A stretch of 64,000 bases of DNA from Serratia sp. AKBS12 (GCF_024793895.1 NZ_JANUSB010000015.1:1-64000), one strand, 5' to 3'. Positions 52,500 to 63,647 are shown, counted from the first letter of the stretch. The notes: generated by a model from the sequence alone, not told the origin. A program made the numbers and translations.

Positions 52500-52823
52500 A
52501 TGTCGATTACTATGAGCGACAGCGCTGCGCAACGCGTCCAGGCATTTTTGGATCACCGCGGTAAAGGTCTCGGCCTGCGCCTTGGGGTGCGTACCTCTGG
52601 TTGTTCCGGGATGGCGTACGTGCTGGAATTTGTTGACGAAACCAATGACGACGACGTCATTTTCGAAGACAAAGGCGTTAAGGTGATCATTGACGGCAAA
52701 AGCCTGGTCTACCTTGACGGCACCGAGCTTGACTTCGTTAAGGAAGGCTTGAACGAAGGCTTCAAGTTCAACAACCCGAATGTCTCAAACGAGTGCGGCT
52801 GCGGCGAAAGTTTCAACGTCTGA
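52500..52823 (+). CDS. iscA: Iron-sulfur cluster assembly protein IscA
   Basis: An A-type carrier that takes part in delivering clusters, mainly [4Fe-4S], to targets. The 107-residue product has the three conserved cysteines Cys35, Cys99 and Cys101 ([10 protein letters not shown]). The start at 52500 gives the family N-terminus [13 protein letters not shown]; the longer frame is not conserved. Confidence 0.98.
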   Translation: MSITMSDSAAQRVQAFLDHRGKGLGLRLGVRTSGCSGMAYVLEFVDETNDDDVIFEDKGVKVIIDGKSLVYLDGTELDFVKEGLNEGFKFNNPNVSNECGCGESFNV

Positions 52824-52870
52824 CAGTCCATCGTGTTCCTCCGCTACTCACTTGCGGTTTGATGAGATGC

Positions 52871-52893
52871 TCCCCCGCTTGCGTTGCGGGGGA
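52871..52893 (+). promoter_or_regulatory. Hairpin between iscA and hscB
   Basis: A perfect 8-bp GC-rich stem TCCCCCGC/GCGGGGGA with a 7-base loop and no T-run. It may stabilise the upstream isc message or lower hscBA expression. Confidence 0.5.
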
Positions 52894-52927
52894 ACCTAAA
52901 CCATCACGATAACGCCCAGAGCACGCT

Positions 52928-53446
52928 ATGGATTACTTTACTTTATTCGGGCTGCCAGTTCGCTATCCCGTGGACGGCAGCCTGCTTGCATCCCGCTATC
53001 AGGATCTGCAACGCCAATTCCATCCTGACCGTTTTGCCAGCCAGCCAGAGCGTGAACGCCTGATGGCGTTGCAGCAGGCGGCGACCATCAATGAAGCCTA
53101 CCAAACGCTGAAGCACCCGTTAAAACGCGCGGAGTATATGCTATCTTTGCACGGTTTTGACTTGGGCAACGAGCAGAATACCCTGCGCGACACCGCTTTC
53201 CTGATGGAACAGCTGGAGCTGCGTGAAGAGCTCGATGCGATAGAACGCAAGGCGGACGAAAACGCACTGGCGGCGTTTGCCGGACGACTGAACGTCGCTA
53301 ACCAGCAGCGCAGCGCGCAGATGGTACAGCAGTTGGATGCTCAACGGTGGACCGACGCCGCCGATACGGTACGCAAACTGCGTTTCTTGGACAAACTCCA
53401 GCAACAGGTTGAACAACTCGAAGAAAAACTGCTGGGTTTTGAGTAA
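52928..53446 (+). CDS. hscB: Co-chaperone HscB
   Basis: A J-domain protein that brings IscU to HscA and stimulates its ATPase. The 172-residue product has HPD at residues 32-34 in [12 protein letters not shown] and a C-terminal three-helix bundle that binds IscU ([20 protein letters not shown]). hscA follows after 24 bases. Confidence 0.98.
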   Translation: MDYFTLFGLPVRYPVDGSLLASRYQDLQRQFHPDRFASQPERERLMALQQAATINEAYQTLKHPLKRAEYMLSLHGFDLGNEQNTLRDTAFLMEQLELREELDAIERKADENALAAFAGRLNVANQQRSAQMVQQLDAQRWTDAADTVRKLRFLDKLQQQVEQLEEKLLGFE

Positions 53447-53470
53447 TTCTTTTCATTTTGGAAGCTCAAT

Positions 53471-55321
53471 ATGGCCTTATTACAAATCAGTGAGCCCGGC
53501 CTCAGCGCCGCGCCACACCAGCGGCGCCTGGCTGCCGGCATCGATCTGGGCACCACCAACTCGCTGGTTGCCACGGTGCGCAGCGGGCAGGCGGAAACGC
53601 TGCCCGATGCCGACAACCGCCATCTGTTGCCTTCCGTGGTGCATTACGCTGCCGCTGGCCACAGCGTAGGCTGGGCGGCGCGCGCCCAGGCGGCGCAGGA
53701 TCCGGCCAACACCATCAGTTCGGTCAAACGCATGATGGGCCGCTCTCTGGCCGACGTGCAGCAGCGTTACCCGAACCTGCCGTACCAGTTCCAGGCCAGC
53801 GACAATGGCCTGCCGATGATGATCACCGCAGGCGGTTTGCTCAACCCGGTTGGCGTCTCTGCCGATATCCTCAAGGCGCTTGGCGCGCGCGCGCAGCAGG
53901 CGCTTGACGGCGAGCTGGACGGCGTGGTGATCACCGTTCCCGCCTATTTCGACGACGCACAGCGCCAGGGTACCAAAGACGCCGCGCGTCTGGCCGGGCT
54001 GCACGTGCTGCGTCTGTTGAACGAACCGACGGCGGCAGCGATTGCCTACGGCCTGGACTCCGGGCAGGAAGGGGTGATCGCGGTTTACGATCTGGGCGGC
54101 GGTACTTTTGATATTTCCATTCTACGCCTGAGTCGCGGGGTGTTCGAAGTGTTGGCCACCGGCGGTGACTCCGCGCTCGGCGGCGATGATTTCGACCACC
54201 TGCTGGCCGACTGGCTGCGCGAGCAGGCCGGCGTTGCCGATCGCAGTGACCACGGTGTGCAGCGTCAATTGCTGGATGCCGCCATCAACGCCAAGATTGC
54301 CCTCAGCGAGGCCGATTCGGTGTCCGTCGAGGTAGCCGGGTGGCGCGGTGAGGTGAGTCGTCAGCAGTTCGAAGCGCTGATCGCCACGTTGGTGAAGCGC
54401 ACGCTGATGGCCTGCCGTCGGGCATTGAAAGACGCTGGCGTAACGGCCGATCAGGTACTGGAAGTGGTGATGGTGGGTGGCTCGACCCGCGTGCCGCTGG
54501 TACGCGAACAGGTAGGCACCTTCTTCGGCCGTACGCCGCTGACTTCGATCGACCCGGATAAAGTGGTGGCGATCGGCGCGGCGATTCAGGCAGATATTCT
54601 GGTCGGCAACAAGCCGGACAGCGAAATGCTGCTGCTGGACGTGATCCCACTGTCGCTGGGGCTGGAAACCATGGGCGGTCTGGTAGAGAAGGTGATCCCG
54701 CGCAACACCACCATTCCGGTGGCGCGAGCGCAGGAGTTCACCACCTTTAAAGACGGCCAGAGCGCAATGATGATCCATGTGCTGCAAGGCGAACGCGAAC
54801 TGGTGCAGGACTGTCGCTCGCTGGCTCGCTTTACGCTGCGTGGCCTGCCGCCATTACCGGCCGGTGGTGCGCATATCCGCGTCACTTTCCAGGTGGATGC
54901 CGACGGGCTGCTGAGCGTCACCGCGATGGAAAAATCCACCGGCGTCGAGGCATCGATTCAGGTCAAGCCGTCCTACGGGCTGTCAGACGCCGAAATTGCC
55001 GGCATGATCAAGGACTCGATGACCCATGCGCACAGTGATGTCAGCGCGCGCATGCTGGCTGAACAACGGGTTGAAGCGTCAAGGGTGCTGGAAAGCCTGC
55101 AAGGCGCGTTGGCGACCGATGCGGCGCTGCTTGGCGCGGAAGAACGCCAGGCAATCGACAGCGCCGTGGCGGCTTTGCAACAGGCGGTGCAGGGCACCGA
55201 TCCCGCTGCTATCGAAGCGGCAATCAAGACATTAGATGCAACTACGCAAGATTTTGCCGCGCGCCGCATGGATGCTTCCATTCGCCGGGCGCTGGCTGGC
55301 CATTCTGTGGATGAGGTTTAA
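53471..55321 (+). CDS. hscA: Hsp70-type chaperone HscA
   Basis: A specialised Hsp70 that binds IscU at LPPVK and helps release its cluster to acceptor proteins. The 616-residue product has the ATPase motifs [28 protein letters not shown] and [19 protein letters not shown] substrate-binding domain follows in the C-terminal third. fdx follows 2 bases after its stop codon. Confidence 0.98.
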   Translation: MALLQISEPGLSAAPHQRRLAAGIDLGTTNSLVATVRSGQAETLPDADNRHLLPSVVHYAAAGHSVGWAARAQAAQDPANTISSVKRMMGRSLADVQQRYPNLPYQFQASDNGLPMMITAGGLLNPVGVSADILKALGARAQQALDGELDGVVITVPAYFDDAQRQGTKDAARLAGLHVLRLLNEPTAAAIAYGLDSGQEGVIAVYDLGGGTFDISILRLSRGVFEVLATGGDSALGGDDFDHLLADWLREQAGVADRSDHGVQRQLLDAAINAKIALSEADSVSVEVAGWRGEVSRQQFEALIATLVKRTLMACRRALKDAGVTADQVLEVVMVGGSTRVPLVREQVGTFFGRTPLTSIDPDKVVAIGAAIQADILVGNKPDSEMLLLDVIPLSLGLETMGGLVEKVIPRNTTIPVARAQEFTTFKDGQSAMMIHVLQGERELVQDCRSLARFTLRGLPPLPAGGAHIRVTFQVDADGLLSVTAMEKSTGVEASIQVKPSYGLSDAEIAGMIKDSMTHAHSDVSARMLAEQRVEASRVLESLQGALATDAALLGAEERQAIDSAVAALQQAVQGTDPAAIEAAIKTLDATTQDFAARRMDASIRRALAGHSVDEV

Positions 55322-55323
55322 CC

Positions 55324-55659
55324 ATGCCTAAAATTGTTTTCCTGCCCCATCAAGATTTATGCCCGGAGGGGGCAGTGTTGGAAGCCCGTGCAGGGGAGTC
55401 GATCCTTGACGTCGCGCTGCGCAACGGCATCGATATCGAGCACGCCTGCGAGAAATCCTGTGCCTGCACCACCTGCCACTGCATCGTGCGTGAAGGGTTC
55501 GATTCGCTGGAAGAAAGCAGCGAGCTGGAAGACGACATGCTGGACAAAGCCTGGGGGCTGGAGCCGGAAAGCCGTCTAAGCTGTCAGGCGCTGGTTGCCG
55601 ATGAGGATCTGGTGGTCGAAATGCCGCGTTATACCGTCAACCATGCACGCGAACATTGA
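55324..55659 (+). CDS. fdx: ISC-type [2Fe-2S] ferredoxin
   Basis: Supplies electrons for cluster assembly. The 111-residue product has cluster ligands Cys42, Cys48, Cys51 and Cys87. It is of the adrenodoxin type. Confidence 0.98.
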   Translation: MPKIVFLPHQDLCPEGAVLEARAGESILDVALRNGIDIEHACEKSCACTTCHCIVREGFDSLEESSELEDDMLDKAWGLEPESRLSCQALVADEDLVVEMPRYTVNHAREH

Positions 55660-55740
55660 TACCCGTTGTCTTTCAGGCATTGGCGTCATTGGCCACCGCT
55701 TGAAATCCAGAGGATAGCGTTGAGTAAGAGGAAGGAAATA

Positions 55741-55941
55741 ATGGCTCTGAAGTGGACCGATAGCCGGGAAATCGGCGAAGCCCTGTATGATGCATATCCG
55801 GACACCGATCCGAAAACCGTGCGCTTTACCGACCTGCACCAGTGGATTTGCGATCTCGAAGAGTTCGACGACGATCCGCAGGCTTCCAACGAAAAAATAC
55901 TGGAAGCGATTCTGCTGGTCTGGTTAGATGAAGCAGACTAG
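55741..55941 (+). CDS. iscX: Iron-sulfur assembly protein IscX
   Basis: A 66-residue acidic protein that binds IscS and iron and tunes cluster assembly. It begins [20 protein letters not shown] and ends [10 protein letters not shown]. The start at 55741 is chosen over a longer frame that overlaps the fdx downstream region. It is the last gene of the isc operon and a terminator follows. Confidence 0.96.
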   Translation: MALKWTDSREIGEALYDAYPDTDPKTVRFTDLHQWICDLEEFDDDPQASNEKILEAILLVWLDEAD

Positions 55942-55954
55942 CGACTAATAGCGT

Positions 55955-55986
55955 AACGGGCTGCCATGGGCGGCCCGTTTATTTTG
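55955..55986 (+). terminator. Terminator of the isc operon
   Basis: Stem AACGGGC/GCCCGTT followed by TATTTTG, 14 bases after the iscX stop. Confidence 0.75.
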
Positions 55987-56007
55987 TATCCGACCGATAA
56001 GAATGCA

Positions 56008-56133
56008 TATACCGTAAATAATTCGAGTGACAGGAAGGCGGCAAGGGAAGGAATCCCGAATTACTTACATCGGTAAGTGATTCGGGTGACTGAGCGCCGC
56101 CAACACCCCCTCATTTGAAGTATGACGGATATA
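56008..56133. repeat. Short interspersed repeat with inverted ends (MITE-like)
   Basis: A 126-bp non-coding element with imperfect inverted ends (TATACCGTAAATAATTCGAG against TATATCCGTCATACTTCAAA). An internal hairpin is built on CCCGAATTACTTAC and GTAAGTGATTCGGG. I recognise the pattern, with its 'GTCATACTTCAA' end, as an abundant repeat of Yersinia, Serratia and Photorhabdus genomes. It lies between the isc terminator and pepB, whose start is 20 bases away. Confidence 0.8.
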
Positions 56134-56153
56134 AAGCATATACGGAGTAGGCG

Positions 56154-57449
56154 ATGACGACTGAAACTATGCACATTATCCTGTCCCATGCCCCCGCTGA
56201 CGCACGCTGGGGAGAAAAGGCGCTGCTGAGTACCAATGGCGAAGGCATGACCATCCATCTGAGCGGCGCAGCTGAACTGAACGCCATCCAGCGCGCAGCG
56301 CGTAAAATTGATGGCCAGGGCGTGAAGCGCGTCAAACTGGCCGGCGAGGGCTGGGGGCTGGAGCAAAGCTGGGCGTTCTGGCAAGGATTCCGCGCTCCGA
56401 AAGGTCAGCGCAGCGTAGAGTGGGCGGAACTGACGCCGGCCGATCGCAACGAACTGGATCTGCGGCTGAAAATCATCGACTGGGTACGCGACACTATCAA
56501 CATGCCGGCAGAAAATCTGGGGCCGGAGCAATTGGCGACTCGTGCCGTCGATCTGCTGTGCGACGTCGGCTGCGATGCCGTCAGCTATCGCATCACCAAA
56601 GGCGAAGATCTGCGTGAGCAGAACTATAGCGGTATTCACACCGTCGGCCGCGGTTCCGAACGTCCGCCGGTGCTGTTGGCGCTGGACTACAACCCGACCG
56701 GCAATCCGGATGCACCGGTATTCGCCTGTCTGGTAGGCAAGGGCATCACCTTTGATACTGGCGGTTACAGCCTGAAGCAAAGCGCGTTTATGGATTCGAT
56801 GAAATCCGATATGGGCGGCGCCGCCACGGTGGCCGGCGCGCTGGCGCTGGCGGTGGCGCGCGGGCTTGATAAGCGGGTGAAACTGTATCTGTGCTGTGCC
56901 GACAATATGGTGAGCGGTAATGCCTTCAAACTGGGCGATATCATTCATTATCGCAATGGCAAAACCGTTGAAGTGATGAATACCGATGCCGAAGGGCGTC
57001 TGGTGCTGGCTGACGGCCTGATCGATGCTTCGCAACAGAATCCGACGCTGATCGTCGATTGCGCGACGCTGACCGGTGCGGCGAAGACCGCGCTGGGCAA
57101 TGACTACCATGCGCTGTTCAGCTTTGACGACGCGTTGGCGCAAGAACTGCTGACCAGCGCCGAGGCCGAACACGAGCCGTTCTGGCGTCTGCCGCTGGCC
57201 GAATTCCACCGCAGCCAGTTGCCGTCGAACTTCGCCGAACTGAACAACGTGGCCGGCGCGGCGTATAGCGCCGGTGCCAGCACTGCCGCGGCCTTCCTGT
57301 CGCACTTCGTCAAACAGTATCAACAGGGCTGGCTGCACATTGACTGTTCTGCCACCTATCGTAAAGGTGCGGTGGATCAGTGGTCGGCCGGTGCTACCGG
57401 GCTGGGCGTGCGCACCGTCGCCAACCTGTTGTTGAGTAAAGCCAAATAA
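56154..57449 (+). CDS. pepB: Aminopeptidase B (peptidase M17)
   Basis: A cytosolic metallo-aminopeptidase that trims N-terminal residues from short peptides. The 431-residue product (E. coli 427) has the metal motifs [20 protein letters not shown] and [16 protein letters not shown]. It lies after iscX as in E. coli. The MITE-like repeat ends only 20 bases upstream, so pepB's promoter or leader may lie inside that repeat. Confidence 0.97.
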   Translation: MTTETMHIILSHAPADARWGEKALLSTNGEGMTIHLSGAAELNAIQRAARKIDGQGVKRVKLAGEGWGLEQSWAFWQGFRAPKGQRSVEWAELTPADRNELDLRLKIIDWVRDTINMPAENLGPEQLATRAVDLLCDVGCDAVSYRITKGEDLREQNYSGIHTVGRGSERPPVLLALDYNPTGNPDAPVFACLVGKGITFDTGGYSLKQSAFMDSMKSDMGGAATVAGALALAVARGLDKRVKLYLCCADNMVSGNAFKLGDIIHYRNGKTVEVMNTDAEGRLVLADGLIDASQQNPTLIVDCATLTGAAKTALGNDYHALFSFDDALAQELLTSAEAEHEPFWRLPLAEFHRSQLPSNFAELNNVAGAAYSAGASTAAAFLSHFVKQYQQGWLHIDCSATYRKGAVDQWSAGATGLGVRTVANLLLSKAK

Positions 57450-57473
57450 CGTTGGTTCAGAATCAATACGTCA

Positions 57474-57499
57474 AGGGTTCAGCATGCTGAGCCCTTTAT
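57474..57499 (+). terminator. Terminator-like hairpin after pepB
   Basis: A 10-bp stem GGGTTCAGCA/TGCTGAGCCC with one G:U pair, and essentially no loop beyond its own turn, followed by TTTATC. Confidence 0.6.
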
Positions 57500-57513
57500 C
57501 ATTGGAGTAGACA

Positions 57514-58344
57514 ATGAGTTCCCATCATCACGATGCCATTGCCGGCGAAAACGAACTCGAGCGCCTGCTGAAACTGGCGGTAAGCGAACCGGCGCACCGG
57601 CCGTCCTTTTTCCGCGAACTGCTGGATTCGACGGTCTATATACTTGGTGACAGCGAGCAGGTGCAGCAGGAAGGCGAGATTGCCTTGAATGCCGACACGC
57701 CGGTGAATATCCAGCATTGGGAAAAGCAGGATGGCAGCAGTATTGTGCCGTTCTTCTCTTCGCTTGCCACGCTGCAAAAGGCGGTAGAAGGCCAGCAGCC
57801 GTTTATCGCCATGCCGGCGCGCGTGCTGTTCGAAATTACCCAGGGGGCCGAGCTGTTCCTGAATCCGAAGGCGGAGTACGGCAAAGAGTTCTACCCGGAA
57901 GAAGTGGCGACGCTGTTGGCAACCGGTGGCGTGGTCAAACCGGTGGAACACTATGTCGATAAAGACGGCCAGATCCTGCTTGGACAACCGGACGACTATC
58001 CGGCGGCGATGGTGGATGCGTTAACCACGTTGTTCAGCCAACGTAAACCGGTGCGACGGGCGTTTCTGGCGTTGATGCACGACCGCGCCGTCGATGAAAA
58101 ACCCAATCTGCTGGTGGGGCTGGAGGTTGATGGCGAACCTGCGGCGATTGAGGCATTGATCCAGGAGGCTGGCAGCGTCGCCAGCGAAACCCTGTCGGAA
58201 GATGAACCGGTGGATTTTTGCCTGGTGTCGGAGCAGGAGCGCGGCGTCAGCCATTATCTGATGACTCACACTCAGCCGTTCTATCAGCGGCGCTGGGGGA
58301 GCTGGCTGCGTAATATCATCCCTTCTACCGATAAGACACCATAG
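57514..58344 (+). CDS. sseB: Enhanced serine sensitivity protein SseB
   Basis: A 276-residue cytosolic protein named for the serine sensitivity its overexpression causes in E. coli. Its molecular role is unknown. The two-domain family is seen in the blocks FIAMPARVLFEITQGAELFL and PVRRAFLALMHDRAVDEKPN. It shares the pepB-sseB order with E. coli; sseA is not seen here. ATG follows TTGGAGTAGACA. Confidence 0.94.
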   Translation: MSSHHHDAIAGENELERLLKLAVSEPAHRPSFFRELLDSTVYILGDSEQVQQEGEIALNADTPVNIQHWEKQDGSSIVPFFSSLATLQKAVEGQQPFIAMPARVLFEITQGAELFLNPKAEYGKEFYPEEVATLLATGGVVKPVEHYVDKDGQILLGQPDDYPAAMVDALTTLFSQRKPVRRAFLALMHDRAVDEKPNLLVGLEVDGEPAAIEALIQEAGSVASETLSEDEPVDFCLVSEQERGVSHYLMTHTQPFYQRRWGSWLRNIIPSTDKTP

Positions 58345-58549
58345 TCGTGCCTTATCGCCGTCGACGGTGTCAGAGCTGCCGTGCGGCGAGAATGCGAGGG
58401 TTTCTTGCGCAATAGGTCATATTTTTTTAATAAAATGTTGATTTTCCCGTAGGCAAGCGTTAACAGCGCACATATAATCTGCGCCACTTGAGAAAGCCGG
58501 CACGCTATATTTTAGTCCGGCTTATATTGGAAGTTAGACAGAGGCCATC

Positions 58550-58975
58550 ATGACCGTAGAACGTACCTTTTCCATCGTTAAACCAAACTCCGTAGCAAAC
58601 AACGACATCGGCGCTATCTACGCGCGTTTCGAGCGTGCGGGCTTCAAGATCATCGCCGCAAAAATGCTGAAACTGACTCGCGAGCAAGCTGAAGGCTTCT
58701 ACGCTGAGCACAAAGGCCGCCCATTCTTTGACGGACTGGTGGAGTTTATGACTTCTGGTCCAATCATGGTTCAGGTTCTGGAAGCGGAAAACGCCATCCA
58801 GCGCAACCGTGACATCATGGGTGCAACCAACCCAGACAACGCACTGGCCGGTACTCTGCGTGCCGACTACGCTGACAGCTTCACCGCCAACGCGGTGCAC
58901 GGTTCTGATTCTGCAGAATCTGCTGCGCGTGAAATCGCTTATTTCTTCAACGAAAGCGAAATCTGCGCTCGCTAA
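58550..58975 (+). CDS. ndk: Nucleoside diphosphate kinase
   Basis: Transfers phosphate from ATP to other nucleoside diphosphates. The 141-residue product has the catalytic His117 in [12 protein letters not shown]. The conserved N-terminus is [20 protein letters not shown]. About 200 bases upstream there is no gene. It lies 350 bases before rlmN. Confidence 0.98.
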   Translation: MTVERTFSIVKPNSVANNDIGAIYARFERAGFKIIAAKMLKLTREQAEGFYAEHKGRPFFDGLVEFMTSGPIMVQVLEAENAIQRNRDIMGATNPDNALAGTLRADYADSFTANAVHGSDSAESAAREIAYFFNESEICAR

Positions 58976-59132
58976 TCCCGGTGGTCTTTCACGCAGCCGC
59001 AGCTTGGCCAGCGCGTGAAAATATTGGGTATTATGCGTTCAGGTTTGCATGGCGCAGGCACGCATTCACCGGCTGAAACAATAAAAATGCCCTGATTGCC
59101 TTCCAGCCATGGAAACCCGCTACTAAAATTTG

Positions 59133-59179
59133 TACAATGCCGCGCCCCTGATGAGACGACTTGTCAGGGGCGCGCTTTT
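59133..59179 (+). promoter_or_regulatory. Promoter directly followed by a terminator hairpin before rlmN
   Basis: TACAAT (59133-59138) could be a -10, with a possible weak -35 (TGGAAA) 17 bases upstream. Only 2 bases further a perfect 11-bp stem CGCGCCCCTGA/TCAGGGGCGCG (59141-59151 and 59164-59174) is followed by CTTTTA. The 58976-59327 gap holds no other gene. It looks like a transcription attenuator or a very short RNA. Confidence 0.5.
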
Positions 59180-59327
59180 ACCCTGTGCTTCTCGCCGCCG
59201 CTTCGTTGGCCGCCGCGCGAAACCCTGTAGGCACCGTGCCTTCAGCCGGAATTTTAGCGGGCCGAAAGCACAACTTACTTTCCATTCTTTAGCGCCATAA
59301 CGTGTAATAACGAGGCCAGAGATCATT

Positions 59328-60524
59328 ATGTTAGAACCCATCACGTCCGAGCACATCGTGTCTGAAAATAATTCGCTGACTACTCAATCCGTTAAAACGG
59401 ATCACCCGGCTACGGCCAAAATTAACCTGCTGGATTTGAACCGTCAGCAATTACGCGAGTTTTTTGCCGAACTGGGTGAGAAACCGTTCCGCGCCGATCA
59501 GGTGATGAAGTGGATGTACCACTATTGCTGCGACGATTTTGAGCAGATGACCGATATCAACAAGGTCCTGCGCAACAAGTTGCAGAGCATTGCCGAAATT
59601 CGCGCGCCGGAAGTAGCCGAAGAGCAGCGTTCAGCCGATGGCACCATCAAATGGGCGATCAAGGTGGGCGATCAGCAGGTCGAAACCGTGTATATCCCGG
59701 AAGCCGACCGCGCTACCCTGTGCGTATCCTCGCAGGTAGGCTGCGCGCTGGAATGCAAATTCTGTTCGACGGCGCAGCAGGGCTTCAACCGCAACCTGCG
59801 GGTGTCTGAAATCATCGGTCAGGTCTGGCGTGCGGCAAAAATCATTGGCGCACAGAAGGTGACCGGCCAGCGCCCGATCACCAACGTGGTGATGATGGGC
59901 ATGGGCGAGCCTCTGCTCAATCTGAACAACGTAGTGCCGGCGATGGAAATCATGCTGGACGACTTCGGTTTCGGTCTGTCGAAGCGTCGCGTCACGCTGT
60001 CTACCTCCGGCGTGGTGCCGGCGCTGGACAAGCTGGGCGACATGATCGACGTCGCGCTGGCTATTTCGCTGCACGCGCCGAACGACACCATCCGTGACGA
60101 GATAGTGCCGATCAACCGCAAGTATAACATCGAAACCTTCCTGTCCTCGGTGCGCCGCTATCTGGAAAAGTCCAACGCCAATCAGGGGCGGGTGACGGTA
60201 GAATATGTCATGCTTGATCATATCAACGACAGCACCGATGACGCGCACCAGCTGGCGGAAGTGCTGAAGGACACGCCGTGCAAGATCAACCTGATCCCAT
60301 GGAACCCGTTCCCGGGGGCGCCATACGGCCGCAGCTCCAACAGCCGCGTCGATCGTTTTTCCAAAGTGTTGATGGAATACGGCTTTACGACTATTGTTCG
60401 TAAAACCCGTGGCGATGATATCGATGCCGCCTGCGGGCAGTTGGCGGGAGAAGTGATCGACCGTACCAAGCGTACCCTGAAAAAGAAAATGGCCGGGGAA
60501 CCTATCAACGTACGGGCGGTCTGA
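59328..60524 (+). CDS. rlmN: Dual-specificity RNA methyltransferase RlmN
   Basis: A radical-SAM enzyme that methylates C2 of A2503 in 23S rRNA and A37 in some tRNAs. The 398-residue product has the cluster motif CALECKFC (Cys139, 143, 146), the SAM motif MGMGEPLLN and the methyl-carrying Cys369 in DAACGQL. The N-terminus is about 14 residues longer than in E. coli. pilW follows after about 90 bases. Confidence 0.98.
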   Translation: MLEPITSEHIVSENNSLTTQSVKTDHPATAKINLLDLNRQQLREFFAELGEKPFRADQVMKWMYHYCCDDFEQMTDINKVLRNKLQSIAEIRAPEVAEEQRSADGTIKWAIKVGDQQVETVYIPEADRATLCVSSQVGCALECKFCSTAQQGFNRNLRVSEIIGQVWRAAKIIGAQKVTGQRPITNVVMMGMGEPLLNLNNVVPAMEIMLDDFGFGLSKRRVTLSTSGVVPALDKLGDMIDVALAISLHAPNDTIRDEIVPINRKYNIETFLSSVRRYLEKSNANQGRVTVEYVMLDHINDSTDDAHQLAEVLKDTPCKINLIPWNPFPGAPYGRSSNSRVDRFSKVLMEYGFTTIVRKTRGDDIDAACGQLAGEVIDRTKRTLKKKMAGEPINVRAV

Positions 60525-60614
60525 ACCCCATAGGGTGATTTCCGTTAACTAACAGCCTGTTATGTGAGCGTCATTTCCTCAGACCGTCGGCTAACGCCGG
60601 ATAAGGACATACCG

Positions 60615-61367
60615 TTGAGCATGAAGCTAACCGCGTGGGGATTATTGCTGGCAGCAGGGCTGTTGGCTGGCTGTGCCGGGTCGGCGCCGGAAAAGGGTGC
60701 GGCAACGGCAGCGGGGCAGACGCGTTTGCAACTGGGGCTCGCCTATCTGCAGCAGGGCGATTTGGACGCCGCGCAGCAGAATCTGCAAAAAGCGGCCAAT
60801 GCAGCACCGCAGGATTACCGCACGCAGTTGGCCATGGCGTTGTATGAACAACGTGTGGGCGACAACGGCGCCGCCGAGCAGCGCTATCAGCGGGCGCTGC
60901 AGCTGGCGCCCGGCAACGGTAGCGTGTTGAATAATTACGGTGCGTTTCTTTGCAGTTTAGGGCAGTATGTACCAGCACAACAGCGGTTTAGCGCAGCAGC
61001 GTTGGCACCTGACTACGGCCAGGTTGCCGACAGTCTGGAAAACGCCGGTTACTGTTTCCTGAAAGCGGGTCAGAACGATGAAGCACGCAGGTTGTTAACG
61101 CGTGCGCTGAAGGCCGATCCGGATAAGGGCACGCCGCTGTTGGTTGAGGCAGAAAAGCAATTTGGAGCAGGGAAACGTGCGCAGTCGCAGCTTTTGTTAG
61201 ATGTTTATCAGCACGTTCTGCCGGCCAGTGCCGACAGTTTATGGTTACAGATTCGTTTCGCCGCGTTAGCCGGCCGTCAGGATAGCGTCCAACGCTATGG
61301 CAGGCAGCTAGCGCGAAGTTTTCCACAATCCAAACAGCACCAGCAGTTCTTAGCTAATGAATACTGA
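60615..61367 (+). CDS. pilW: TPR lipoprotein PilW (PilF)
   Basis: An outer-membrane-bound lipoprotein with TPR repeats, needed for type IV pilus secretin (PilQ) assembly in other bacteria. The 250-residue product has lipobox LLAGC at about residues 17-21, then repeats of the TPR type ([40 protein letters not shown]). No type IV pilus genes are seen nearby. The start is TTG 60615, 7 bases after AAGGA; ATG 60621 is the alternative. The 3' end overlaps rodZ by 11 bases. Confidence 0.9.
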   Translation: MSMKLTAWGLLLAAGLLAGCAGSAPEKGAATAAGQTRLQLGLAYLQQGDLDAAQQNLQKAANAAPQDYRTQLAMALYEQRVGDNGAAEQRYQRALQLAPGNGSVLNNYGAFLCSLGQYVPAQQRFSAAALAPDYGQVADSLENAGYCFLKAGQNDEARRLLTRALKADPDKGTPLLVEAEKQFGAGKRAQSQLLLDVYQHVLPASADSLWLQIRFAALAGRQDSVQRYGRQLARSFPQSKQHQQFLANEY

Positions 61368-62349
61368 AGCCTCCCAAGATAAAACCGTATCCATGACGAC
61401 AGGCGAGCGCCTGCGTCAAGCCCGCGAACAACTCGGGCTGAGCCAGCAGGCGGTGGCAGAACGCCTGTGTCTCAAAATGTCTACCGTGCGCGATATCGAA
61501 GAAGACAACCTTGCGGCCGATCTGGCTTCGACCTTCGCCCGTGGTTATATTCGCTCCTACGCCAAGCTGGTGCATTTGCCAGAGGATGAGCTGCTGCCGA
61601 TACTGGCCAAGCAGGCGCCAATCAAGGCGGCCAAAGTGGCGCCGATGCAAAGTTTCTCGCTGGGCAAGCGTCGTAAAAAGCGCGATGGCTGGTTGATGAG
61701 CTTTACCTGGCTGATTCTGTTTGTGGTGATCGGCCTGACCGGTGCCTGGTGGTGGCAAAACCACAAGGCGCAGCAGGACGAAATCGCCACCATGGCCGAT
61801 CAGTCCTCTGCCCAGCTGTCTCAAAACAATGAAGGCCAATCGGTACCGTTGAGCGACAATAATGCCGATAGCGGCAGCGTGCCGGCGGACGGCAATTCCG
61901 TTCCGCTGGCGATCGATCCCGCTCCGGCGGTGCCAGCAACGCCAACGGCGCCAGCGGCAACCGGTACCGATAGCGCGCAGCAACCGGCGGTGGTTTCCCC
62001 AAGCCAGGCGAGTATTCCTGATGCGGCGCCGGCAGCCAACGCACCGGCGGCTAACGCACCGTTGCCAACCGCAGATGCCGGCGTGGCGGCACCAGCAGCC
62101 GATCCTAACGCGCTGGTCATGGACTTTTCTGCCGATTGCTGGCTGCAAGTGACCGACGCCAGTGGCAAAACGCTGTTCAGCGGCACGCAAAAAAGCGGTG
62201 GCAAGCTGAACCTGACCGGCACAGCGCCTTACAAACTGACCATTGGCGCGCCGGCCGCAGTACAGATTCAATATCAAGGTAAACCGGTCGATCTAAGCCG
62301 GTTTGTTAAGTCAAACCGTGTTGCTCGTCTGACCGTTGCCGCGCAGTAA
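61357..62349 (+). CDS. rodZ: Cytoskeletal protein RodZ
   Basis: An inner-membrane protein that links MreB to the elongasome and sets rod shape. The 330-residue product has an N-terminal helix-turn-helix domain (about 14-80) that binds MreB. A single transmembrane segment (about 112-133) and an Ala/Pro-rich periplasmic linker (about 140-250) follow. The C-terminal beta domain has [20 protein letters not shown]. It overlaps pilW by 11 bases and precedes ispG, as in E. coli. Confidence 0.97.
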   Translation: MNTEASQDKTVSMTTGERLRQAREQLGLSQQAVAERLCLKMSTVRDIEEDNLAADLASTFARGYIRSYAKLVHLPEDELLPILAKQAPIKAAKVAPMQSFSLGKRRKKRDGWLMSFTWLILFVVIGLTGAWWWQNHKAQQDEIATMADQSSAQLSQNNEGQSVPLSDNNADSGSVPADGNSVPLAIDPAPAVPATPTAPAATGTDSAQQPAVVSPSQASIPDAAPAANAPAANAPLPTADAGVAAPAADPNALVMDFSADCWLQVTDASGKTLFSGTQKSGGKLNLTGTAPYKLTIGAPAAVQIQYQGKPVDLSRFVKSNRVARLTVAAQ

Positions 62350-62396
62350 TTGCGCGGCTGACGTCTTTGCGCATGAGCAGCAATGGAGAGTAAGTG

Positions 62397-63518
62397 ATGC
62401 ATAACCAAGCACCCATAACCCGTCGCAAATCTACACGCATTTACGTCGGCAAGGTGCCAATTGGCGATGGCGCACCGATTGCCGTGCAATCGATGACCAA
62501 CACCCGTACCACCGACGTAGAAGCCACGGTTAATCAGATCAGGGCGCTGGAACGCGTCGGCGTTGATATCGTGCGAGTTTCCGTCCCTACCATGGATGCC
62601 GCCGAGGCGTTCAAGCTGATTAAGCAGCAGGTCAATGTACCGCTGGTTGCCGATATCCATTTTGATTACCGCATCGCCTTGCAGGTCGCCGAATACGGCG
62701 TTGACTGTCTGCGCATCAACCCTGGCAATATCGGCAACGAATCGCGAATCCGATCGGTAGTGGATTGCGCGCGTGATAAAAATATCCCGATCCGCATTGG
62801 CGTCAACGGCGGTTCGCTGGAAAAAGACCTGCAAGAGAAATACGGTGAGCCGACGCCGGAAGCATTGCTCGAATCGGCAATGCGCCACGTGGATATCCTC
62901 GACCGGCTGAACTTTGACCAGTTCAAGGTGAGCGTCAAGGCCTCCGACGTGTTTCTGGCGGTACAATCCTACCGTTTGCTGGCATCGCGTATCGACCAGC
63001 CGCTGCACCTCGGCATTACCGAAGCCGGCGGCGCGCGTAGCGGATCGGTCAAGTCGGCGATCGGCCTCGGTCTGCTGCTGTCGGAAGGCATCGGCGATAC
63101 GTTGCGCATTTCGTTGGCGGCGGATCCGGTCGAAGAAGTGAAGGTCGGCTTCGATATTCTGAAGTCGCTGCGCATTCGCGCTCGCGGTATCAACTTTATT
63201 GCCTGCCCGACCTGCTCACGTCAGGAATTTGACGTGATCGGTACGGTGAACGCATTGGAACAGCGGCTCGAAGACATCATCACCCCGATGGACGTGTCCA
63301 TTATCGGCTGCGTGGTGAATGGCCCGGGTGAAGCGCTGGTTTCGACCATGGGCGTTACCGGCGGCCATAAGAAAAGCGGCTTCTATGAAGACGGCGTGCG
63401 CCAGAAAGAGCGCTTTGATAACGAACAGATGATCGACCAGCTGGAGGCGAAGATTCGCGCCAAGGCGGCGATGATGGATCAAGGCAATCGCATCAGCGTC
63501 AATCTGCTGGAAAAATAA
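62397..63518 (+). CDS. ispG: (E)-4-hydroxy-3-methylbut-2-enyl-diphosphate synthase IspG
   Basis: The sixth step of the MEP isoprenoid pathway, using a [4Fe-4S] cluster. The 373-residue product has cluster ligands Cys270, Cys273 and Cys305 ([10 protein letters not shown] and [12 protein letters not shown]). I use ATG 62397, 6 bases after GGAGAG; GTG 62394 would be too close. The N-terminus [20 protein letters not shown] agrees with E. coli. Confidence 0.98.
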   Translation: MHNQAPITRRKSTRIYVGKVPIGDGAPIAVQSMTNTRTTDVEATVNQIRALERVGVDIVRVSVPTMDAAEAFKLIKQQVNVPLVADIHFDYRIALQVAEYGVDCLRINPGNIGNESRIRSVVDCARDKNIPIRIGVNGGSLEKDLQEKYGEPTPEALLESAMRHVDILDRLNFDQFKVSVKASDVFLAVQSYRLLASRIDQPLHLGITEAGGARSGSVKSAIGLGLLLSEGIGDTLRISLAADPVEEVKVGFDILKSLRIRARGINFIACPTCSRQEFDVIGTVNALEQRLEDIITPMDVSIIGCVVNGPGEALVSTMGVTGGHKKSGFYEDGVRQKERFDNEQMIDQLEAKIRAKAAMMDQGNRISVNLLEK

Positions 63519-63580
63519 GCATTATAGGTAGGGCGGGCCTGCTTGGCCCGCTCACTCATGAACCCGGGGGCGCTTCCACG

Positions 63581-63610
63581 TTGAACAGCGTAGGGTAAAG
63601 TCCCTATAAT
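63581..63610 (+). promoter_or_regulatory. Promoter of hisS
   Basis: TTGAAC (63581-63586), an 18-base spacer and TATAAT (63605-63610), 38 bases before the hisS start. A GC-rich hairpin at 63531-63552 lies between ispG and this promoter and may end part of the ispG transcripts. Confidence 0.7.
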
Positions 63611-63647
63611 CGGGTTCATTTTTATATAAAACGGATAGAGAACTCAC

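Noticed and set aside
56061-57338. 425-codon frame antisense to pepB
   Set aside because: It is a mirror of pepB codon bias and begins inside the coding sequence of a conserved enzyme.
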